Below are positions 42,693 to 52,151 of a stretch of DNA of 64,000 bases, piece after piece. The notes below the pieces were generated by a model. It did not search any database. It was not told the DNA's origin and saw only the letters and a list, made by a program, of their open reading frames with translations. The stretch is taken from assembly GCF_000708265.2 (NCBI RefSeq), contig NZ_JCKI01000005.1, forward strand, positions 372,001 through 436,000. Direction: 5' to 3'. Made by a program: the position numbers and the translations under genes. The DNA comes from Pedobacter sp. R20-19. Lineage in GTDB: Bacteria; Bacteroidota; Bacteroidia; Sphingobacteriales; Sphingobacteriaceae. Position 1 is the stretch's first letter. Each line of letters opens with the position of its first letter.

Positions 42693-45011
42693 ATGAAAAA
42701 TTACATTAAAGCACATGAGTGGAACATTATCGAAGAAGGATTTGATCCACATTTAAATAAAATTTCAGAAAGTATTTTCAGCTTGGGTAACGGCCGTATG
42801 GGGCAGCGAGCCAATTTTGAAGAAACGTATTCTGGCGAAACTTTACTGGGTAATTATGTGGCTGGTGTTTATTATCCGGATAAAACCAGAGTAGGTTGGT
42901 GGAAAAATGGCTATCCTGAATATTTTGCTAAAGTGTTGAATGCTGCCAACTGGATAGGGATAGAAGTAAAGCTAGGTGACGAAGTTTTAGATTTGGCAAC
43001 TGCTGAAGTAAGCGATTTTAAACGTGTGTTGAATATGCATGCAGGTGTTTTAGAACGCAGTTTCACTGCAAAATTAAAAAGTGGCAAAACAGTAAAGGTA
43101 AAAGCAACCCGTTTTTGCAGCATCGCTGATGATGAAGTTGGTGCTATCCGTTACAGTATTACATCAGTAGATTTTGATGGAAAACTGACGTTAATGCCTT
43201 TCATTGATGGCGATGTTAAAAATCAAGACAGTAACTATGATGAAAAATTCTGGGAACTGGTTGCTGATGAAATTACCGGGACAGAAGCTTACATCAAACT
43301 GAAAACGAAAAAAACAGCATTTGAAGTTTGCACTGGAAGTAATATTCAATTGTATAAAAACGGAGAACAGATAACGATAAATCCAGAAGCTGTTCGCAAA
43401 GAAAAATTCGTCGGACAAACCTTATTAGTAGATATTAAGGCAAACGAAGAAATCACTTTGATTAAAATTGCGGCGAATCTATCTTCAGAAAACTATGCTA
43501 AAGAATCTCTTTTAAAAGAAGCTAAAGCAGTAATTGCAAAAGCAACTTCAAAGGGTTTTGATACTTTACTTAAAGAACAAACTGAAGCCTGGGCAACCAA
43601 ATGGGAAGAAAGTGACATCATTATTGAAGGTGATGTTTCAGCACAGCAAGCTATCCGTTTCAATATTTTTCAATTGTTTCAAACCTATACTGGTAAAGAC
43701 GACAGGTTAAATATTGGTCCGAAAGGTTTTACCGGCGAAAAATATGGGGGTTCTACTTATTGGGATACCGAAGCCTATTGTGTGCCATTTTATCTGGCAA
43801 CCGCACCACAGGAAGTAAGTAAAAATTTGTTGGTTTATCGCCATAAGCAATTGGGTAAAGCAATAGAAAATGCAGCAAAATTAGGTTTTAAGGATGGTGC
43901 AGCCCTTTATCCTATGGTAACAATGAATGGCGAAGAATGTCATAATGAATGGGAAATTACCTTTGAAGAAATCCACAGGAACGGTGCCATTGCTTTTGCA
44001 ATTTACAACTACATCCGTTACACGGGAGACGAAAGTTATTTAGCTGATTTCGGTTTGGAAGTACTCATCGGCATTGCCCGATTCTGGAAACAACGTGTAA
44101 ACTGGAGCGGTGATAAACAGCAATATGTAATGCTTGGTGTTACTGGTCCGAATGAATACGAAAACAATGTAAACAACAACTGGTATACTAATCTACTGGC
44201 TACATGGTGTATGAAATATGCCACCGAAGCTGCGGAGCTGGTGAAAACACAACAACCAGAAAAATATAAAAGCCTGCTCGAAACCTTAAATTTTAATGAT
44301 CAGGAATTTACAGATTGGGCAGATATCATTGAAAAAATGTACTATCCGGAAGATCAGGAAAAAGGAATTTTTCTACAACAGGATGGTTATTTAGATAAGG
44401 AACAAATTTTAGTTAAAGACCTTCCGGCAAGTGAAAGACCCATTAACCAGAAATGGAGCTGGGATAGAATTTTACGTTCGCCTTTTATCAAACAAGCTGA
44501 TGTTTTGCAGGGATTATATTTCTTTGAAGAAAATTATGATCTGGAAACGATCAGAAGAAACTTCGATTTTTATGAGCCACGCACCGTTCATGAAAGTTCT
44601 TTATCGCCCTGCGTACACAGCATTTTGGCTGCAAAATTAAATGATGAAGCCCGTGCATATGAGTTTTATTTACGTACAGCAAGGTTAGATTTAGATGATT
44701 ACAATAACGATACCGAGGATGGTTTGCACATTACTTCAATGGCTGGAACCTGGATGAGTGTGGTTGAAGGTTTTGCCGGAATGCGGGTTCGTGAAGGTAA
44801 ATTGCATTTCAGCCCGTTTTTGCCAACGCAATGGAAAGCATTCTCTTTCACCATCGGTTTCAGAGGCGCTACTTTAAAAATCAACATCACTGAAAACGGA
44901 ATCAATATCAAAAACAACAATGCTGTTGATTTAGAAATCGGAATCAAAAGTCAATATCATAAACTGGCAGGTAACACTGAAATAGTGGTAAATAACACGG
45001 AGTTGGTATGA
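42693..45011 (+). CDS. GH65 maltose phosphorylase
   Basis: 772 aa, no signal peptide, so cytoplasmic. It splits maltose with phosphate into glucose and beta-glucose-1-phosphate. The N-terminal beta-sandwich (about 1-270, FDPHLNKISESIFSLGNGRM) is followed by the (alpha/alpha)6 barrel with GEKYGGSTYWDTEAYCVPFY, the catalytic acid Glu488 in VTGPNEYENNVNNNWYTN, and the phosphate-binding HESSLSP near 633. The C-terminal sandwich contains FSPFLPTQWKAFSFTIGFRG. Kojibiose or trehalose phosphorylases share the fold, but the setting favours maltose. The stop overlaps the next ATG (ATGA). Confidence 0.93.
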   Translation: MKNYIKAHEWNIIEEGFDPHLNKISESIFSLGNGRMGQRANFEETYSGETLLGNYVAGVYYPDKTRVGWWKNGYPEYFAKVLNAANWIGIEVKLGDEVLDLATAEVSDFKRVLNMHAGVLERSFTAKLKSGKTVKVKATRFCSIADDEVGAIRYSITSVDFDGKLTLMPFIDGDVKNQDSNYDEKFWELVADEITGTEAYIKLKTKKTAFEVCTGSNIQLYKNGEQITINPEAVRKEKFVGQTLLVDIKANEEITLIKIAANLSSENYAKESLLKEAKAVIAKATSKGFDTLLKEQTEAWATKWEESDIIIEGDVSAQQAIRFNIFQLFQTYTGKDDRLNIGPKGFTGEKYGGSTYWDTEAYCVPFYLATAPQEVSKNLLVYRHKQLGKAIENAAKLGFKDGAALYPMVTMNGEECHNEWEITFEEIHRNGAIAFAIYNYIRYTGDESYLADFGLEVLIGIARFWKQRVNWSGDKQQYVMLGVTGPNEYENNVNNNWYTNLLATWCMKYATEAAELVKTQQPEKYKSLLETLNFNDQEFTDWADIIEKMYYPEDQEKGIFLQQDGYLDKEQILVKDLPASERPINQKWSWDRILRSPFIKQADVLQGLYFFEENYDLETIRRNFDFYEPRTVHESSLSPCVHSILAAKLNDEARAYEFYLRTARLDLDDYNNDTEDGLHITSMAGTWMSVVEGFAGMRVREGKLHFSPFLPTQWKAFSFTIGFRGATLKINITENGINIKNNNAVDLEIGIKSQYHKLAGNTEIVVNNTELV

Positions 45012-46849
45012 TTGTAGAGGTAAAATGTGAGAAGGAAAATCGCAACCTTTCAATGCTTCGTCATTGTGAGAAGGAACGACGAAGTAATCTCACTTCGAAA
45101 GTTTCTGTATTTGCATTTTTCCTTTTATTACTTTCATCATCATCCTTTGCACAACAAAAACAATTCAGCATGAACGATAAACAAATCGTTATCTATCAGT
45201 TATTGCCCCGTTTATTTGGAAATAAAAATACAGCCAATATCCCTTACGGTACTATTGAGCAAAATGGTTCAGGTAAGTTTAATGATATTACCGATCAGGC
45301 ATTGGATGGAATTAAAGAACTTCATGCGAATTATGTTTGGTATACAGGTGCCATTGCCCATGCCAGTTTAACAGATTATACCGCTTACGGAATTCCGGTA
45401 GATGATGCAGATGTGGTAAAGGGTCGGGCAGGTTCGCCCTATGCCATTCGCGATTATTATGATGTAAATCCAGATTTGGCCGTAAACGTTAAAAACCGGA
45501 TGCAGGAATTTGAAGCTTTGGTTAAACGGACACATGCTAAAAACCTGAAAGTAATCATTGATTTTGTTCCCAATCATGTTGCAAGAAGTTATCATTCGTA
45601 TGCCAAGCCAAAAAATATAATTGATTTTGGAACGCAAGATGATGTGACCAAAAGCTTTAGCCCAAAAAATGATTTTTATTATATCCCTGGTCAGCCTTTT
45701 GTGGTGCCAACCAACGGAATAAAAACACCGCTTTCTGCTTTGCAGGATGGAAAGTTTAATGAAGACCCGGCAAAAGCAACGGGAAATAATGTTTTTTCTG
45801 CTTCTCCAAAATATGATGACTGGTACGAAACCATCAAGCTAAATTATGGCATAGATTATCAAAATGGCGAAAAACAATATTTTGATCCAATTCCTCCGGT
45901 TTGGACAAAAATGCGGGATATCCTGATCTTCTGGACTAATAAAGGTGTGGATGGTTTTCGGTGCGATATGGCAGAAATGGTGCCCATTGCTTTCTGGAAC
46001 TGGGTAATCCCTCAGGTAAAAAAAGTAAATCCGGATTTGATTTTTCTCGGCGAAGCTTATAATCCGCAAGTGTACAAGCAATACCTGGAAGATGGTAAAT
46101 TCGATTACCTATACGATAAAGTAGGTTTGTACGATGGATTAAAAAAATTGATTAAGAACGAACCAACTGCAGATGTGAAGGATATCCGTCAGGTATGGCA
46201 GGTAGAAAGTGCTGGTTTTGGCAAACATATGTTGCGCTTTTTAGAAAACCATGATGAGGAAAGAATCGCTTCTGCAGGATTTGCAGGCAAGGCCGAACTG
46301 GCTTTACCTGCAATGGTGGTTTCTGCTACTTTAGGTGCCGGGCCGGTAATGCTTTATTTCGGACAAGAAGTAGGGGAGCCTGGAAAAGGTGCCGAAGGTT
46401 ATGGAGGCGATGATAACCGCACAACAATTTTTGATTATTGGGGTGTCCCTAATCATCAGAAATGGATGAATAATGGTGCTTTTGATGGCAAAGAATTAGA
46501 TGAGGGTCAAAGGCAATTAAGGGCTTACTATCAGCAGCTTTTGAAAGTAACAACAGCTAGTGATGCTGTTTTAAATGGTGAGATTTATGATGTTCCCCAA
46601 GTAGGAAACATGAATAACCATATGTATGCCTTTATTCGCTACTCTGGAAAACAAAGGTTGCTGGTTGTCGCTAATTTCGACAGAACACAAACTTTGGAAG
46701 CCAATATTGAAATCCCTGATCATATTCTGAAAGTTAAAAACTCAGTGCCAGTTACAGAATTATTAACAGATAAAAAATTGAATATTCCCTCCGGAACCAG
46801 CATTCCTGTGAAGCTTTGGCCAGTGTCTGCCCAAGTGATAGAATTTTAA
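45008..46849 (+). CDS. second exported GH13 alpha-amylase family enzyme
   Basis: 613 aa from the ATG at 45008, which overlaps the GH65 stop by four bases. The hydrophobic signal core (VFAFFLLLLSSSSFAQ) begins only at residue 34; residues 16-31 are encoded by a dispersed palindromic repeat, and another ATG lies at 45053 inside that repeat. GH13 regions: DFVPNHVA, GFRCDMAEM with nucleophile Asp320, LGEAY with acid/base Glu349, and ENHDE (N414-H415-D416). A long insertion region (YYIPGQPFVVPTNG) is present. It probably trims maltodextrins in the periplasm or at the surface, complementing the first GH13. Confidence 0.9.
   Translation: MIVEVKCEKENRNLSMLRHCEKERRSNLTSKVSVFAFFLLLLSSSSFAQQKQFSMNDKQIVIYQLLPRLFGNKNTANIPYGTIEQNGSGKFNDITDQALDGIKELHANYVWYTGAIAHASLTDYTAYGIPVDDADVVKGRAGSPYAIRDYYDVNPDLAVNVKNRMQEFEALVKRTHAKNLKVIIDFVPNHVARSYHSYAKPKNIIDFGTQDDVTKSFSPKNDFYYIPGQPFVVPTNGIKTPLSALQDGKFNEDPAKATGNNVFSASPKYDDWYETIKLNYGIDYQNGEKQYFDPIPPVWTKMRDILIFWTNKGVDGFRCDMAEMVPIAFWNWVIPQVKKVNPDLIFLGEAYNPQVYKQYLEDGKFDYLYDKVGLYDGLKKLIKNEPTADVKDIRQVWQVESAGFGKHMLRFLENHDEERIASAGFAGKAELALPAMVVSATLGAGPVMLYFGQEVGEPGKGAEGYGGDDNRTTIFDYWGVPNHQKWMNNGAFDGKELDEGQRQLRAYYQQLLKVTTASDAVLNGEIYDVPQVGNMNNHMYAFIRYSGKQRLLVVANFDRTQTLEANIEIPDHILKVKNSVPVTELLTDKKLNIPSGTSIPVKLWPVSAQVIEF
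45053..45100. repeat. dispersed CGTCATTGTGAG-type repeat inside a coding sequence
   Basis: CTTCGTCATTGTGAGAAGG then AACGACGAAGTAATCTCAC. CTTCGT pairs with ACGAAG and GTGAGA with TCTCAC. Fragments of the same family are at 48446-48470, 48627-48640 and near 61725-61760. Read in frame it gives MLRHCEKERRSNLTSK. Confidence 0.7.
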
Positions 46850-47043
46850 AGTGGAAATAAATTAACCACAGCGTACGCAAGAAGCAGTAAGGAAAAGAAT
46901 GATGTTTCGATTGATTTATATAAAATCTGTTACGTGCTATCATAAAATTTATGGTGAGTTAATATATACAAATAGATAAACAGCAGGAAAATAGGAACTT
47001 CGTGTTCTCTTTGTGACACTCTGTGTTAAAAGAATAAAATACT

Positions 47044-48411
47044 ATGAGCTTAAAAACAATATTCGAGAACCCCAAATTAACCCTCGCACAAATCATCAAT
47101 ATGAGTGTGGGTTTTTTTGGCATCCAATTCGGTTGGGATTTACAGCGTGCCAACATGGGCCGTATTTACGAAAACCTGGGTGCCAATCCTGATCAGGTTC
47201 CATTATTGTTTTTAGCTGCACCCCTAACCGGACTTTTAGTACAACCCATCATTGGCTATTTAAGTGACCATACCTGGCATCCGAAATGGGGCAGAAGGAG
47301 ACCGTATTTTATGGTGGGTGCCATTGTAAGTAGCATTGCGCTAATTTTTATGCCCCATAGCAGTGTGCTTTGGATGGCGGCAGGACTGCTGTGGGTTTTA
47401 GATGTTTTTGGCAATATTGCCATGGAGCCTTTTCGTGCTTTTGTTACAGATAAATTGCCAGATAGTCAGGTAAATCGCGGTTTCATTATGCAAAGTATGA
47501 TGATTGGTTTAGGTGGAAGTGTAGCTTCGGCTTTGCCATGGTTAATGAACAATGTGTTTCATTTACAAAATACTGCAGCTAAGGGTAGTATTCCTGAAAA
47601 TGTAAAGTTTTCCTTTTATATCGGTGCTTTTTTCTTTTTTGCGGCCGTGTTGTGGACGGTTTTCACCACAAAAGAATATCCGCCTCGGGAAGAAGATCTT
47701 CATCAAAAAAGTAAGAACGGATTTCTTGATGGTGTAAATGAAATTTTTAGTGCGTTAAGAAATATGCCTAAACGTATGCAGATCGTATCCCTGGTTCAGT
47801 TTTTTACCTGGCCGGGGTTATTTTTGATGTGGTTTTATTATACCACCGCCGTTGCTGTAAATGTTTTTGGTGGTAAAGATGCTGCAGATCCCATTTATGC
47901 TCAAGGCGCTGATTTTGGAAGTTTAACTTTAGCCTATTATAGCGTAATCACCTTTCTTTTTGCTTTAGTGTTGCCTAAAATTGCCGATGCTTTAGGAAGG
48001 AAAACTACGCATGCCATATGCCTAATCTGCGGAGCCATTGGATTAATTAGTGTAGCCTGGGTACATGATAAAAATATGTTGTACCTCTGCATGACGGGTG
48101 TTGGTGTTGCCTGGGCCAGTATTCTTTCCATGCCATACGCCATGTTAAGTGGTTCACTACCTAAAGATAAAATAGGTATTTATATGGGCATTTTCAACTT
48201 CTTTATTGTGCTGCCAGAAATTATAGCTTCACTAGGCTTTGGTTGGTTGATGAGAAATGTATTGAATAACGACAGGCTTTTGGCAGTTCAATTGGGAGGT
48301 GGATTAATGATTTTAGCTGCAGTAATTTGTTATGTTTTTATCAGAGAACCTAAGAAAACTAATGAAGTTCTAACTGCGAAGTTAGGTGTTGAAGAAAATA
48401 GGTCTGTTTAG
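47044..48411 (+). CDS. MFS sugar transporter (SLC45/sucrose-maltose type)
   Basis: 455 aa, 12 predicted membrane helices. Features are an N-terminal substrate-side motif (MSVGFFGIQFGWDLQRANMG), the loop 2-3 motif HPKWGRRRPYFMVGAI (about 80-95), and DVFGNIAMEPFRAFVTDKLP. It lacks the PTS or ABC parts and probably works as a proton symporter carrying maltose or maltodextrin across the inner membrane to the cytoplasmic maltose phosphorylase. It is the last gene of the maltodextrin locus, 194 bases after the second GH13; that gap contains only degenerate repeat-like DNA. Confidence 0.9.
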   Translation: MSLKTIFENPKLTLAQIINMSVGFFGIQFGWDLQRANMGRIYENLGANPDQVPLLFLAAPLTGLLVQPIIGYLSDHTWHPKWGRRRPYFMVGAIVSSIALIFMPHSSVLWMAAGLLWVLDVFGNIAMEPFRAFVTDKLPDSQVNRGFIMQSMMIGLGGSVASALPWLMNNVFHLQNTAAKGSIPENVKFSFYIGAFFFFAAVLWTVFTTKEYPPREEDLHQKSKNGFLDGVNEIFSALRNMPKRMQIVSLVQFFTWPGLFLMWFYYTTAVAVNVFGGKDAADPIYAQGADFGSLTLAYYSVITFLFALVLPKIADALGRKTTHAICLICGAIGLISVAWVHDKNMLYLCMTGVGVAWASILSMPYAMLSGSLPKDKIGIYMGIFNFFIVLPEIIASLGFGWLMRNVLNNDRLLAVQLGGGLMILAAVICYVFIREPKKTNEVLTAKLGVEENRSV

Positions 48412-48812
48412 AGATTATTTTACTGCGATCGCTATAACCTTTCCCTGTCATGCCGAGGTACGAAGCATCTGCAAGCTATGAAATATTGAACTATTAATTG
48501 TCGAATGACATTACATCCCAGGTTGCTACAATTTTAATTTTATCTTGTCCTGGCCGGACAGGCTTGACCCATTTTTTTTTGAACCCGCTACGTTGTTTCC
48601 GTCCTTGCGCGGAGGCTTTTTCAGCTGACGAAGCAATCTCATTTATATGTTACACCCCCATCATAAAGCATTTATTTTGACTAGACATTCTCTCTTCCTT
48701 TGAGCAACCAAAGATGCAAACTTTTTTAAAGTCCCGTTTTTCAGTAACATTTCTACTGTGATTTTTGAATAATAAAGCTTTAGTTTGATATTTATAATCC
48801 AAACTAAACTAC
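48412..48812. repeat. gap with fragments of dispersed intergenic repeats
   Basis: 48446-48470 (TGTCATGCCGAGGTACGAAG) and 48627-48640 (GACGAAGCAATCTC) belong to the repeat family seen at 45053. 48546-48560 is a TGTCC/GGACA hairpin. No gene; the open frame through it is repeat-derived. Confidence 0.55.
48779..48808. promoter_or_regulatory. inverted repeat before the S10 peptidase gene
   Basis: TTTAGTTTG (48779-48787) and CAAACTAAA (48800-48808), perfect 9-bp arms 12 bases apart, ending four bases before the ATG. Possible operator or 5'-leader hairpin. Confidence 0.45.
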
Positions 48813-50372
48813 ATGAAATTTAAACTTTTACTCACCACTTTTTTGCTTACCGGAATGGTTGTTTTTGCGCAACAGCCACAAAAGAAAACAGCTGCAAAAG
48901 AAACAACAACCACTACACAAGTAATCGTTAAAGATGAGCCCAAAACTGCAGCAAATGAACGAACCATCAAGGTAGAGAGTGCCGTTGTAACTAATCATAC
49001 GGTTAATATTGCGGGTAAATCCGTTCCTTATAAAGCTACAACAGGTACTTTACCCGTTTGGGATGATGATGGAAAACCAATTGCTGGCTTGTTTTACACT
49101 TATTATGAGCGAAGTGATGTTTCCAATCGAGATAAAAGACCATTGGTAATTTCCTTTAACGGAGGACCAGGTTCGGCATCAGTTTGGATGCACATTGCCT
49201 ATACTGGTCCAGTAGTTTTAAATATTGATGATGAAGGCTATCCCGTACAACCTTATGGTTATAAAGAAAATCCATATTCTATTCTGGATGTAGCTGATAT
49301 TGTTTATGTCGATCCTGTAAATACTGGTTATTCACGTTCAATAAGCAAGGATATCCCTAAAGAGAAGTTTTTTGGTGTTCGGGCAGATATTAAATATCTG
49401 GCTGAGTGGATTAATACTTTCGTAACCAGAAACAACCGCTGGGCATCACCAAAGTTTTTAATTGGCGAAAGCTATGGTACAACACGTGTTTCGGGCCTGG
49501 CGTTAGAGCTTCAAAATAATCAATGGATGTATTTGAATGGAGTGGTTTTGGTTTCTCCAACTGAACTGGGAATTGAAAGAGGTGGACCCGTTGATGCAGC
49601 ATTACGTTTGCCTTATTTTGCGGCCACAGCCTGGTACCATAAAGTATTACCTACAGATTTACAGTCGAAGGATTTAACAGCAATGTTGCCAGAAGTGGAA
49701 ATGTTTACCATTAACGAACTCATTCCGGCAATTGCACAGGGTGGAATGCTAGATCCAGATAAAAGAAAAGCAATAGCCAATAAAATGGCTCGATATTCGG
49801 GCCTGTCAGAAAAGGTAATTATGGATTATAACCTTAATGTTCCTACTGATTTCTTCTGGAAAGAATTAATGCGGGATAAAGGTTTTACGGTAGGTAGGTT
49901 AGATTCTCGCTACAGGGGTATCGATAAAATGAGTGCAGGTGAAGGGCCTGACTACAATGCTGAGCTTACTTCCTGGTTACATTCATTTACACCAGCTATT
50001 AATATGTATATCCGCAATGAACTCAATTATAAAACCGACTTAAAGTATAATATGTTCGGTTCTGTTTACCCTTGGGATAAAACTGGTGATCAAACAGGAG
50101 ACAATCTCCGCCAGGCCATGGCACAAAATCCGTTTCTTCACTTATTAGTTCAGTCTGGCTATTATGATGGTGCCTGTGATTATTTCAATGCAAAATATAG
50201 TATGTGGCAATTAGATGCTGCCGGGAAATTAAAAGATAGAATATTTTGGGAAGGATACCGTAGCGGGCACATGATGTATTTGCGTAAAGATGATCTCAAA
50301 ACTGCAAATAACCACATTCGGCAGTTTATTCAGAATGCTTTACCAAAAGTGGGAGAGGCAGCTAAGTTTTAA
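48813..50372 (+). CDS. serine carboxypeptidase, peptidase family S10
   Basis: 519 aa. The signal peptide (MKFKLLLTTFLLTGMVVFAQ) is followed by a Lys/Thr-rich stretch and the alpha/beta-hydrolase domain. SFNGGPGSASVWMHIAYTGP carries the oxyanion and substrate-carboxylate region. The nucleophile is Ser220 in GESYGTTR; the Asp is in GYYDGACDYFNAKYS, and the His in YRSGHMMYLRKDD near the end. All three are present. It removes C-terminal residues from peptides in the periplasm or outside. Single gene, followed by accA. Confidence 0.9.
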   Translation: MKFKLLLTTFLLTGMVVFAQQPQKKTAAKETTTTTQVIVKDEPKTAANERTIKVESAVVTNHTVNIAGKSVPYKATTGTLPVWDDDGKPIAGLFYTYYERSDVSNRDKRPLVISFNGGPGSASVWMHIAYTGPVVLNIDDEGYPVQPYGYKENPYSILDVADIVYVDPVNTGYSRSISKDIPKEKFFGVRADIKYLAEWINTFVTRNNRWASPKFLIGESYGTTRVSGLALELQNNQWMYLNGVVLVSPTELGIERGGPVDAALRLPYFAATAWYHKVLPTDLQSKDLTAMLPEVEMFTINELIPAIAQGGMLDPDKRKAIANKMARYSGLSEKVIMDYNLNVPTDFFWKELMRDKGFTVGRLDSRYRGIDKMSAGEGPDYNAELTSWLHSFTPAINMYIRNELNYKTDLKYNMFGSVYPWDKTGDQTGDNLRQAMAQNPFLHLLVQSGYYDGACDYFNAKYSMWQLDAAGKLKDRIFWEGYRSGHMMYLRKDDLKTANNHIRQFIQNALPKVGEAAKF

Positions 50373-50411
50373 CAGCATTATTGATTCCTTAAAAAAGATT
50401 GAAAAAAACTG

Positions 50412-50445
50412 TTGGCTGCAAACTAAAAATAATTACTTATTTTTG
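50412..50445 (+). promoter_or_regulatory. candidate accA promoter
   Basis: TATTTTTG (50438-50445) fits TAnnTTTG, ten bases before the accA ATG. TTG at 50412-50414 is 23 bases upstream, a little far; CTG at 50416-50418 has the better spacing. Confidence 0.5.
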
Positions 50446-50455
50446 TGGTTCAATT

Positions 50456-51418
50456 ATGCAACAAATAAAAACATCATTCGATTTTGAAAAACCTATTGCC
50501 GATCTGGTTCAGCAAATAGAAAAGGTTAAACAAGTTGCCGATAAAACTAAGGTAGATATGTCTGCCACTTTAGACGAGCTTGATGGTAAATTAAATGAAA
50601 CTACCAATAATTTATATAAAAATTTAACTGGCTGGAATAAGGTTCAGATGAGCCGTCATCCAGATCGTCCGCAAACACTTGATTACATCAGCATGATTTG
50701 TGATGATTTTATTGAGTTACATGGCGATAGAACAGTTAAAGATGACAAAGCTATCATTGGTGGTTTTGCTTCAATAAACGGTCAAACCGTAATGGTAATT
50801 GGTCACCAGAAAGGTAAAAATACCAAAGAGCGTCAGTTTCGTAATTTTGGTATGGCCAATCCTGAGGGCTATCGTAAAGCCTTACGTTTAATGCGTTTAG
50901 CAGAAAAATTTAATAAACCAGTAATTTCGTTTATTGATACGATGGGTGCTTACCCAGGCTTGGAAGCAGAAGAGCGCGGACAAGGTGAGGCAATTGCCAG
51001 AAACCTGCTTGAAATGTCTATTCTTCGCGTACCCATTATCTGTATTGTAGTAGGAGAGGGTGCATCAGGTGGTGCTTTAGGCATTGGTATTGGTGATAAG
51101 GTTTATATGTTAGAACATACCTGGTATTCTGTAATTTCGCCAGAATCTTGTTCTTCTATTTTATGGAGAAGCTGGGATTTCAAAGAAAAAGCTGCAGAGT
51201 GCCTAAAATTAACATCTGATGATATGTTTGGAAACAAGCTGATCGATGGAATTATTCCGGAACCATTAGGAGGTGCACATCAGGATCCTGAATTAATGGG
51301 TAATACTTTAAAAGATTATATCATAAAAGATTTAGCCTCTTTAGGAAAGCTAAAAACAGATAAACTCATCGAGCACAGAATTAATAAATTCTGTGCAATG
51401 GGTGTTGTAAACGAATAA
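50456..51418 (+). CDS. accA: acetyl-CoA carboxylase carboxyltransferase subunit alpha
   Basis: 320 aa from the ATG at 50456 ([20 protein letters not shown]); an upstream in-frame ATG would put codons across the promoter and is rejected. With AccD it transfers the carboxyl group from biotin to acetyl-CoA in fatty-acid synthesis. Visible: the N-terminal helical region to residue 70, [63 protein letters not shown], and [17 protein letters not shown], the crotonase-like oxyanion loops. Length is normal. Its own promoter and a strong terminator make it monocistronic. Confidence 0.95.
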   Translation: MQQIKTSFDFEKPIADLVQQIEKVKQVADKTKVDMSATLDELDGKLNETTNNLYKNLTGWNKVQMSRHPDRPQTLDYISMICDDFIELHGDRTVKDDKAIIGGFASINGQTVMVIGHQKGKNTKERQFRNFGMANPEGYRKALRLMRLAEKFNKPVISFIDTMGAYPGLEAEERGQGEAIARNLLEMSILRVPIICIVVGEGASGGALGIGIGDKVYMLEHTWYSVISPESCSSILWRSWDFKEKAAECLKLTSDDMFGNKLIDGIIPEPLGGAHQDPELMGNTLKDYIIKDLASLGKLKTDKLIEHRINKFCAMGVVNE

Positions 51419-51442
51419 TCATTAACTAACTATATTTTTTGG

Positions 51443-51474
51443 TCCCGTTTAGCCTCGCTAAACGGGATTTTTTG
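51443..51474 (+). terminator. rho-independent terminator of accA
   Basis: TCCCGTTTAGC pairs with GCTAAACGGGA (11 bp, loop CTC), followed by TTTTTTG. Confidence 0.92.
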
Positions 51475-51483
51475 TTTACTCCA

Positions 51484-51570
51484 GACTTACGAAGTTTTGT
51501 CGGCCATGTGAAATGGGGAACTTCGTCAGTCTAAATATCAAACGGCGCTTGTGCCCATGCTCCTTTATAA
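51484..51570. repeat. 87-bp direct repeat, left copy of the transposase island
   Basis: Identical at 85 of 87 positions to 52890-52976. Its first 49 bases are an imperfect palindrome, GACTTACGAAGTT...AACTTCGTCAGTC. A diverged inverted copy is at 26538-26585. Confidence 0.85.
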
Positions 51571-51727
51571 TGAGTATTTATATAGGGAAACGTAATTTAC
51601 GGTAATTATCATTTAATGCTCAATCTGGTATTTATACGATACAATAGTAAAGCTATCATATGCTCGTTAGAACCAGCTCAAGTGCTACTTTTATTTATGA
51701 AATTTCTTAGTTCTTAGTCAGTGTGCC

Positions 51728-52071
51728 CACGCTCGTTTCTAACGAGCGTGAAAATAGGAAGCCGTATTTTACGATCTTAAAGATCTTATGCACTCGTTTT
51801 TAACGAGAGCATAAGATAAAATTTATCTTAGAAATTGACGAAGTCCTTCAGTCCGCAAACCCTTTGAGACTTCGTAAATTAAATAAATGCCCACGCTCGT
51901 TTCTAACGAGCGCGAAATTAGGAAGCCGTATTTTACGATCTTAAAGATATTATGCACTCGTTTTTAACGAGAGCAGAGGATAAAATTTATCTTAGAAATT
52001 GACAAAGTCCTTCAGCCCGCAAACCCTTTGAGACTTCGTATAAATGCCCACGCTCGTTTCTAACGAGCGTG
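51728..52071. repeat. three CACGCTCGTT hairpins in about 160-bp tandem units
   Basis: Hairpins at 51728-51750, 51892-51914 and 52049-52071, each CACGCTCGTT-TCT-AACGAGCGTG (the middle one has one mismatch). Between them ACGAAGTC...GACTTCGT palindromes recur at 51838-51875 and 52002-52039 (the latter with one change). Together with the left direct repeat this fills the 733 bases between accA and the transposase; no gene is present. Confidence 0.85.
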
Positions 52072-52151
52072 AAAATAGAAAGTCGTATTTTACGATATCA
52101 TTCAAATAGCTACTAATAATGAGAATATCAATAAAATTAAATGAATTTAGT

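Noticed and set aside
46752..47156. Minus-strand open frames between the second GH13 gene and the MFS gene
   Set aside because: They overlap strong plus-strand genes and degenerate repeats, with no family resemblance.
48498..48680. 60-codon plus-strand open frame after the MFS gene
   Set aside because: It runs through fragments of dispersed repeats and has no protein-like features.
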